Below, piece by piece: positions 6,469 to 10,660 of a DNA stretch of 10,660 nucleotides. How positions within the stretch are numbered: the stretch's first letter is position 1; each line of letters begins with the position of its first letter. Source of the DNA: 2-12-FULL-42-15 sp964196565 (GTDB lineage Bacteria; Pseudomonadota; Gammaproteobacteria; Coxiellales; Coxiellaceae); contig CAXMUH010000010.1 in NCBI GenBank assembly GCA_964196565.1, positions 1-10,660 on the forward strand. Direction: 5' to 3'. Below the pieces are notes generated by a model. That model saw only the letters and a list, made by a program, of their open reading frames with translations. It had not been told where the DNA came from and did not search any database. Made by a program: the position numbers and the translations under genes.

Positions 6469-6499
6469 ACCTAGAACTAAACCGCGCCAGGCATACAAC

Positions 6500-7162
6500 C
6501 TACTTAATTTGTTCTTTTAACTCCGCCACACGTGCCGCATAATCGTCTGCTGAAAATAGTCCCGAGCCAACCACAAAATAATCCACACCAGCCGCGGCAC
6601 TTTCTTGAATATTTTCAACTTTAATGCCACCATCTATCGCAAGCACGATGTTTAAATGATTTTCATCTAACCATGCACGGGTATCTTTTGCTTTTTGCAA
6701 CACATCTTTAATAAAAGTCTGCCCACCAAAGCCTGGAAAAACAGACATTAATAAAATCATATCAAGTTTTTTTGCCGTATCCAGTGCAATATCTACGGGT
6801 TTGTCCGGGTTAAAAACCAAACCGGCCTCCATACCAGATTCTTTTATTTTATCAATAGCGGCATCAACATCATCAACCGTTTCCGGGTGAAAAGTAATAA
6901 TCGAGGCACCCGCTTTTGCAAAAGGCAGAATATAGGCTTCAGGGTCATCCACCATCAAATGCACATCAATCGGCGCGCTAATACCAGCCTTTCGCAAAGC
7001 CTGACACACCACAGAACCAAAACTTAAATTTGGTACAAAATGATGATCCATCACATCGAAATGAATGGTGTCACTTCCGGCTTTTAAAACAGCGTTGACT
7101 TCATCACCCAAGTGGGCAAAGTCAGCACTCAAAATAGATGCGGCAATTTTTTTATGTTTCAT
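6500..7162 (-). CDS. rpe: Ribulose-phosphate 3-epimerase
   Basis: Rpe interconverts D-ribulose 5-phosphate and D-xylulose 5-phosphate in the pentose phosphate pathway; it is a cytoplasmic TIM-barrel metalloenzyme. The 220-residue product has the family signatures. These are ASILSADF (Ser9), HFDVMDHHFVPN (His34 and catalytic Asp36), DVHLMV (His68), PGFGGQ (143-148), AIDGGI (catalytic Asp177) and VVGSGLF for phosphate binding. The usual MSVNPGFGGQ reads MSVFPGFGGQ here (Phe142). I chose the ATG at 7162-7160, which aligns with E. coli Rpe; the TTG just before it would add one residue. It shares bases with the djlA stop codon in TGATG, so translation is probably coupled to djlA, helped by AGGGA about seven bases upstream. 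Confidence 0.97.
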   Translation of the reverse strand: MKHKKIAASILSADFAHLGDEVNAVLKAGSDTIHFDVMDHHFVPNLSFGSVVCQALRKAGISAPIDVHLMVDDPEAYILPFAKAGASIITFHPETVDDVDAAIDKIKESGMEAGLVFNPDKPVDIALDTAKKLDMILLMSVFPGFGGQTFIKDVLQKAKDTRAWLDENHLNIVLAIDGGIKVENIQESAAAGVDYFVVGSGLFSADDYAARVAELKEQIK

Positions 7163-7980
7163 CAAGATCCCTTTTTACGTGATTCACAAACCTGATCATA
7201 GGCTTTTTTAATTTGTTGGGTTTTTTGTGTTGCTATCTTAATCATTTCCGGCGGCAACCCTTTTGCCATTAATTTATCAGGGTGATGCTGACTCATCAAG
7301 CGTCGATAAGCTTTTTTTACTTCAGCATCATTAGCAGATGCACTAATGCCCAAAACAGAATAAGCATCACGCAAATGTGCACGTGGACTGGTAGGCCTTT
7401 GGTAATTTTGTTGATAGCGCTGATAGTTTTGTTCTGCACGATAACGCTGATCAAATTGAGAAAAATTAATGCCTGAAATACCAAGTTGTCGGCAAATATA
7501 ATCCAAGCTACGACGTTTGGGTTCAGATATATTATTACCATCCGCGTAAGCAATCTTGACTTGCATTTCAATAAATATTTTTAATAAACTGGGGCGGGAC
7601 CAACAAACCTGACGCAACTGATGGATTGCGGCATCTAAATTAAATCCTTTTTTCTTGCCTTCATTAAATAATCGAATCGCTTCATGCTTCATATGACTGC
7701 CAAGATTCATTTCCTGCATCACACTTTGCGCCATTCTAATTTCATTTTCAGAAACACGACCATCTGATTTCGCGAGATAACCCATAATCGTAAACGTGCT
7801 ATTAAAAAAAACTGTCTGCACTCTGGCATGAGCACGACTGCCTGTTTCTGGAAACCCAAACCATTTAGATAGCCAGCCAATATCATACAGGTGGCCAACC
7901 ACAAGACCTGCAGCCATCAAATAGAGGTTGCCAAAAAACAAGCCAATTAGCATACCTACAATTTTACCTGTCCATTTCAT
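7162..7980 (-). CDS. djlA: Membrane-anchored DnaJ-like co-chaperone DjlA
   Basis: DjlA is an inner-membrane type III J protein that stimulates DnaK and, in E. coli, influences envelope stress and capsule signalling. The product is 272 residues, as in E. coli (271). Residues about 6-31 form one glycine-containing membrane segment (IVGMLIGLFFGNLYLMAAGLVVG). Residues about 55-170 are a TerB-like helical domain (MGYLAKSDGRVSENEI, then KIAYADGNNISEPKR). A Gln/Tyr-rich linker follows at 183-196. The C-terminal J domain (about 205-270) has YSVLGISASAND and the essential HPD at 233-235. It is the first gene of a djlA-rpe pair and is divergent from gshA with a 69-base gap. Its Shine-Dalgarno is poor. 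AT-rich -10-like hexamers occur in the gap, but none has a convincing -35. Confidence 0.95.
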   Translation of the reverse strand: MKWTGKIVGMLIGLFFGNLYLMAAGLVVGHLYDIGWLSKWFGFPETGSRAHARVQTVFFNSTFTIMGYLAKSDGRVSENEIRMAQSVMQEMNLGSHMKHEAIRLFNEGKKKGFNLDAAIHQLRQVCWSRPSLLKIFIEMQVKIAYADGNNISEPKRRSLDYICRQLGISGINFSQFDQRYRAEQNYQRYQQNYQRPTSPRAHLRDAYSVLGISASANDAEVKKAYRRLMSQHHPDKLMAKGLPPEMIKIATQKTQQIKKAYDQVCESRKKGS

Positions 7981-8049
7981 GGGCTTTTTCTACACTATAA
8001 TTATGATACTATGTCGTCATATTGAACGCAGCAACCAGGAACTAATGTT

Positions 8050-9354
8050 ATGTCAGCAGAGTCGATTATTCCACACCTTGCGACGGCTCAAAGTGGGCCA
8101 CTGCAACTATTAGAGAAACTTTTCCTTGAAAATCAAGTGGCTATCGAAGGATGGTTCCGCCAACAATGGCTTAAAACGCAGCCTCCCTTCTACAGCTCCG
8201 TCGATCTTCGTAATGCCGGCTTCAAACTTGCCCCGGTCGACACCAACCTTTTTCCGGCTGGATTCAATAACCTTAATGCTGATTTTATTCCACTTTGCAT
8301 TCAAGCTGTGCAAGCCACTATAGCCGAGATCTGCCCTGATGTCACACGAATCCTCCTGGTGCCAGAGAGCCATTCTCGCAATACCTTTTACTTTGAAAGC
8401 TTGGCTCAACTCTATGAAATCTTAGCGCGCGCTGGATTTGAAGTCCGCATTGGCTCACTGGATGAAACATTAACCGAGCCAAAAACAATTGAGCTGCCAA
8501 GCGCACGCAAGCTTACTTTAGAGCCCATTATACGTGAAGGCAACAAGGTCGGTGTTAAAGATTTTTTTACCTGTTGCATCGTATTGAATAATGATTTAAC
8601 CGATGGCATACCAGAAATTCTCAATAACCTTGAGCAAATTGTTGTACCATCCACCAAGCTTGGCTGGTCCAGCCGACTAAAGTCAGAACATTTTGAGTAT
8701 TATCAAATTATTTGTAATGAATTTGCTTTATTACTCGATTGCGACCCATGGTTATTTAATCCGCTCTTTGATAAATGCCCTGAAGTTAATTTTATGAAAA
8801 AGGAAGGCCAAGAATGTCTTTATACTCGAGCTCAACAATTGCTGCATCAGATAAAATATAAATATCAGCAGTATAATATCGATAAAGACCCATTCTTAGT
8901 GATTAAAGCCGATGCCGGCACGTATGGCATGGCAGTGATGATGATTAAAGATCCAGAAGAATTAATGGAGCTGAATCGAAAACAACGCACCCGCATGTCA
9001 ATGATAAAAGGCGGACAACCTGTCACCAAAGCCATTATTCAAGAGGGCGTTTATTCTTTTGAAACTATCGGAGAAGAAAAAGCAATTGCTGAACCGGTGG
9101 TTTATATGATTGGGCGTCATGTGATTGGCGGTTTTTATCGGGTGCATAATAACCGTGGTCCCGATGAAAACCTAAACGCTCCCGGAATGAATTTTCACCC
9201 GCTGGCATTTGCCAAAGATTGTCAAACACCTTGCCAGTCAAACTCCAACAACACCAATCGGTTTTATGCCTATGGTGTGGTTGCACGCCTTGGGGCACTT
9301 GCAGCAGCCAGAGAAATTGCTACTTTTGCTGAACCCTATGACTGTAAGGACTGA
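8050..9354 (+). CDS. gshA: Glutamate-cysteine ligase, proteobacterial (Acidithiobacillus-type) family
   Basis: Catalyses the ATP-dependent joining of L-glutamate and L-cysteine, the first and usually limiting step of glutathione synthesis. The 434-residue product does not resemble enteric GshA. It has the hallmarks of the separate family first labelled from Acidithiobacillus ferrooxidans: DLRNAGFKLAPVDTNLFPAG at 52-71, ESHSRNTFYFESL at 106-118, GWSSRLKSEHF at 205-215, and VIKADAGTYGMAV at 284-296, a probable ATP-binding segment. RHVIGGFYRVH (356-366) and LNAPGMNFHPLAF (375-387) are also present. The ATG at 8050 has AGGA (8037-8040) nine bases upstream. A TATAAT at 7996-8001 lies upstream without a good -35. 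It is followed by gshB after two bases, which supports the assignment. The function call rests on family memory plus this context. Confidence 0.9.
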   Translation: MSAESIIPHLATAQSGPLQLLEKLFLENQVAIEGWFRQQWLKTQPPFYSSVDLRNAGFKLAPVDTNLFPAGFNNLNADFIPLCIQAVQATIAEICPDVTRILLVPESHSRNTFYFESLAQLYEILARAGFEVRIGSLDETLTEPKTIELPSARKLTLEPIIREGNKVGVKDFFTCCIVLNNDLTDGIPEILNNLEQIVVPSTKLGWSSRLKSEHFEYYQIICNEFALLLDCDPWLFNPLFDKCPEVNFMKKEGQECLYTRAQQLLHQIKYKYQQYNIDKDPFLVIKADAGTYGMAVMMIKDPEELMELNRKQRTRMSMIKGGQPVTKAIIQEGVYSFETIGEEKAIAEPVVYMIGRHVIGGFYRVHNNRGPDENLNAPGMNFHPLAFAKDCQTPCQSNSNNTNRFYAYGVVARLGALAAAREIATFAEPYDCKD

Positions 9355-9356
9355 AC

Positions 9357-10307
9357 ATGAGCATTAAAATTGGTTTTGTCATGGATCCAATTGAAAATAT
9401 CAAATCGCACAAAGACACCACTTTTGCGATGATGCTGGAAGCACAAAAACGCGGATGGGATATTTATACAATACGACAAAATGATTTGCTGCTAAAAGAA
9501 GGCTTAACCATTGCAAAGATGTCTAAACTAAACGTTGTTGACCAAACGACTGATTATTTTACTGTGCTTGAAACAACGACCCAACCATTGATTGAATTAG
9601 ATGTGGTTTTAATGCGTAAAGACCCACCCTTTAATATGAATTATATCTACACCACCTATTTATTAGAACTCGCTGAAAAAAAAGGCCTACTGGTTATCAA
9701 TAAACCTCAAAGCTTGCGCGACGCCAATGAAAAGCTATTTGCCGCCTGGTTTCCACAGTGTTGCCCCGACACCGTTGTCAGTGCAAAAAAAGAAAACCTA
9801 ATGGATTTTGTAAATCAAGAAAAAGATATTATTGTTAAACCACTGGATGGCATGGGTGGCGAGTCTATTTTTCATATACAACCACAAACCAAAGACACAG
9901 AATCAATTATTGAATCGATGACTCATGGTGAAACCGTACCGATTATGGCGCAAAAGTTTATCCCGGAAATTAAATCAGGCGATAAAAGAGTTTTAATGAT
10001 TGATGGGCAAGCCATCCCCTATGCGTTAGCTCGAATTCCAGCACCAAATGATTTTCGTGGCAATATCGCCCAAGGCGCCAGCACCGAAGGTCGAGAGCTG
10101 ACGGTGCGTGACCAATGGATTTGCAATGAAGTGGGGCCCACCCTTAAAGCAAAAGGTTTAACTTTTGTTGGTCTGGACATCATTGGGGACTATCTGACTG
10201 AGATTAATGTCACCAGCCCAACGTGTGTGCGTGAGTTAGATAAGATTTTTAATCTGAATATTTGCGCTGAGTTTTTTGATGTGATTGCTGCTCAACTCAG
10301 CTCCTAA
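9357..10307 (+). CDS. gshB: Glutathione synthetase
   Basis: An ATP-grasp enzyme that adds glycine to gamma-glutamylcysteine, completing glutathione synthesis in the cytoplasm. At 316 residues it equals E. coli GshB in length and aligns throughout. KIGFVMDPI lies at the N-terminus and VLMRKDPPF at 84-92. NKPQSLRDANEKLF is at 115-128, the ATP-grasp loop IVKPLDGMGGESIF at 159-172, KRVLMIDG at 210-217 and FRGNIAQG at 233-240. EINVTSPTC at 282-290 is the magnesium-ligand region. The start codon lies two bases after the gshA stop, and AAGGA at 9346-9350 inside the end of gshA serves as ribosome binding site, so the two genes form one operon. No strong terminator follows immediately; a T-run at 10313-10317 lacks a stable stem. 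Confidence 0.98.
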   Translation: MSIKIGFVMDPIENIKSHKDTTFAMMLEAQKRGWDIYTIRQNDLLLKEGLTIAKMSKLNVVDQTTDYFTVLETTTQPLIELDVVLMRKDPPFNMNYIYTTYLLELAEKKGLLVINKPQSLRDANEKLFAAWFPQCCPDTVVSAKKENLMDFVNQEKDIIVKPLDGMGGESIFHIQPQTKDTESIIESMTHGETVPIMAQKFIPEIKSGDKRVLMIDGQAIPYALARIPAPNDFRGNIAQGASTEGRELTVRDQWICNEVGPTLKAKGLTFVGLDIIGDYLTEINVTSPTCVRELDKIFNLNICAEFFDVIAAQLSS

Positions 10308-10387
10308 GAACCCTTTTTCCGCTTGTTAAGTTGAAGCTATATACTTACCGCGGTATAGTTTTAGGCTTTTAATTATTAAGTTACTAC

Positions 10388-10457
10388 GCTCAAGATGCTT
10401 TTTAGCCAAAAAATTAAGGCTACCAATGTTAAAGCCCATACTAAAAAGGCGTTGAGC
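10388..10457. repeat. Imperfect 70-base inverted repeat between gshB and the right-end gene
   Basis: GCTCAA (10388-10393) pairs perfectly with TTGAGC (10452-10457). After a small asymmetric bulge, GCTTTTTAG (10397-10405) pairs with CTAAAAAGGC (10441-10450) with one bulged G. That gives 15 base pairs around a 35-base loop, which itself holds a short GGCT/AGCC hairpin. The right arm abuts the stop codon of the minus-strand gene at 10458, so a transcript terminator or processing structure for that gene is one option. A mobile palindromic repeat is another. Confidence 0.5.
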
Positions 10458-10660
10458 TTACAACGTGAAACCCCGATACTTCAACAGCCGACTTTGAATA
10501 TCCGCCATCCGATAAAAGCTATTATACATAATTGAAATCGCTCGCAGTTGGTAAAGGCGGTCGCTGCCCTCTAAAATTTGAGGAAAAACACTTTCAAACG
10601 CTTGGTCAATACACTGCTTAAGCTTATCCACATCAATGATAACGTTTTGTTGCCAATTAT
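10458..10660 (-). CDS. Unrecognised protein, C-terminal fragment (partial)
   Basis: Sixty-six codons and a TAA stop are open on the minus strand, continuing through the right edge, so the start is not visible. The fragment reads as an amphipathic alpha-helical protein tail: VDKLKQCIDQAFESVFPQIL, then DRLYQLRAISIMYNSFYRM, and it ends SRLLKYRGFTL. There is no signal or membrane segment in the visible part and no motif I recognise. The gene converges on gshAB. It could start inside the window at an internal GTG, but reading off the edge is more likely. Confidence 0.55.
   Translation of the reverse strand, partial: NWQQNVIIDVDKLKQCIDQAFESVFPQILEGSDRLYQLRAISIMYNSFYRMADIQSRLLKYRGFTL

Noticed and set aside
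8110..8657. Antisense frames of 81-99 codons in gshA
   Set aside because: They are shadows of the gshA coding frame without start signals or recognisable domains.
9065..9298. Minus-strand 77-codon frame with His/Arg-rich composition
   Set aside because: Antisense to the conserved end of gshA; no ribosome binding site and composition typical of a shadow frame.

Overview
The window reads as an AT-rich chromosomal segment from a gammaproteobacterium. ParC, DusB, Coq7 (in place of UbiF), DjlA, Rpe and GshB all align by eye along most of their length with Escherichia or Pseudomonas proteins. The low G+C, the use of Coq7, a proteobacterial (Acidithiobacillus-type) glutamate-cysteine ligase and several unrecognised small genes would fit a Legionellales-like or other host-associated lineage. 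That placement is inference, not something the sequence proves.

Layout, left to right. (1) 1-1165, minus strand: N-terminal half of parC, running off the left edge. (2) 1307-1630, minus: a small XRE-type helix-turn-helix regulator with a strong ribosome binding site, a good promoter and an operator-like palindrome, but no toxin gene beside it. (3) 1748-2707, plus: dusB, divergent from the regulator. (4) 2810-3133 and 3345-3755, plus: two unrecognised small genes. The second has its own candidate promoter and a clear rho-independent terminator. (5) 3837-5555, minus: exported gamma-glutamyltransferase (ggt). (6) 5647-6282, plus: coq7, divergent from ggt. (7) 6363-6468: a striking nested palindromic element between the convergent coq7 and rpe. 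(8) 6500-7980, minus: a djlA-rpe operon with overlapping stop and start codons. (9) 8050-10307, plus: gshA-gshB, a two-gene glutathione synthesis operon divergent from djlA. (10) 10388-10457: an imperfect long hairpin. (11) 10458-10660, minus: the C-terminal end of an unrecognised gene running off the right edge.

Functionally, gshA and gshB make glutathione in the cytoplasm, while the ggt product would cleave glutathione and other gamma-glutamyl compounds in the periplasm. Synthesis and breakdown of one metabolite therefore lie about 2.5 kb apart, though not in one operon. The remaining recognised genes are housekeeping: DNA decatenation, tRNA modification, ubiquinone synthesis, the pentose phosphate pathway and a membrane co-chaperone. 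The unexplained material is the orphan regulator, the two small genes near 2.8-3.8 kb and the two palindromic elements. I saw no CRISPR array, tRNA, rRNA, insertion sequence or phage genes. No gene-free stretch exceeds 300 bases.
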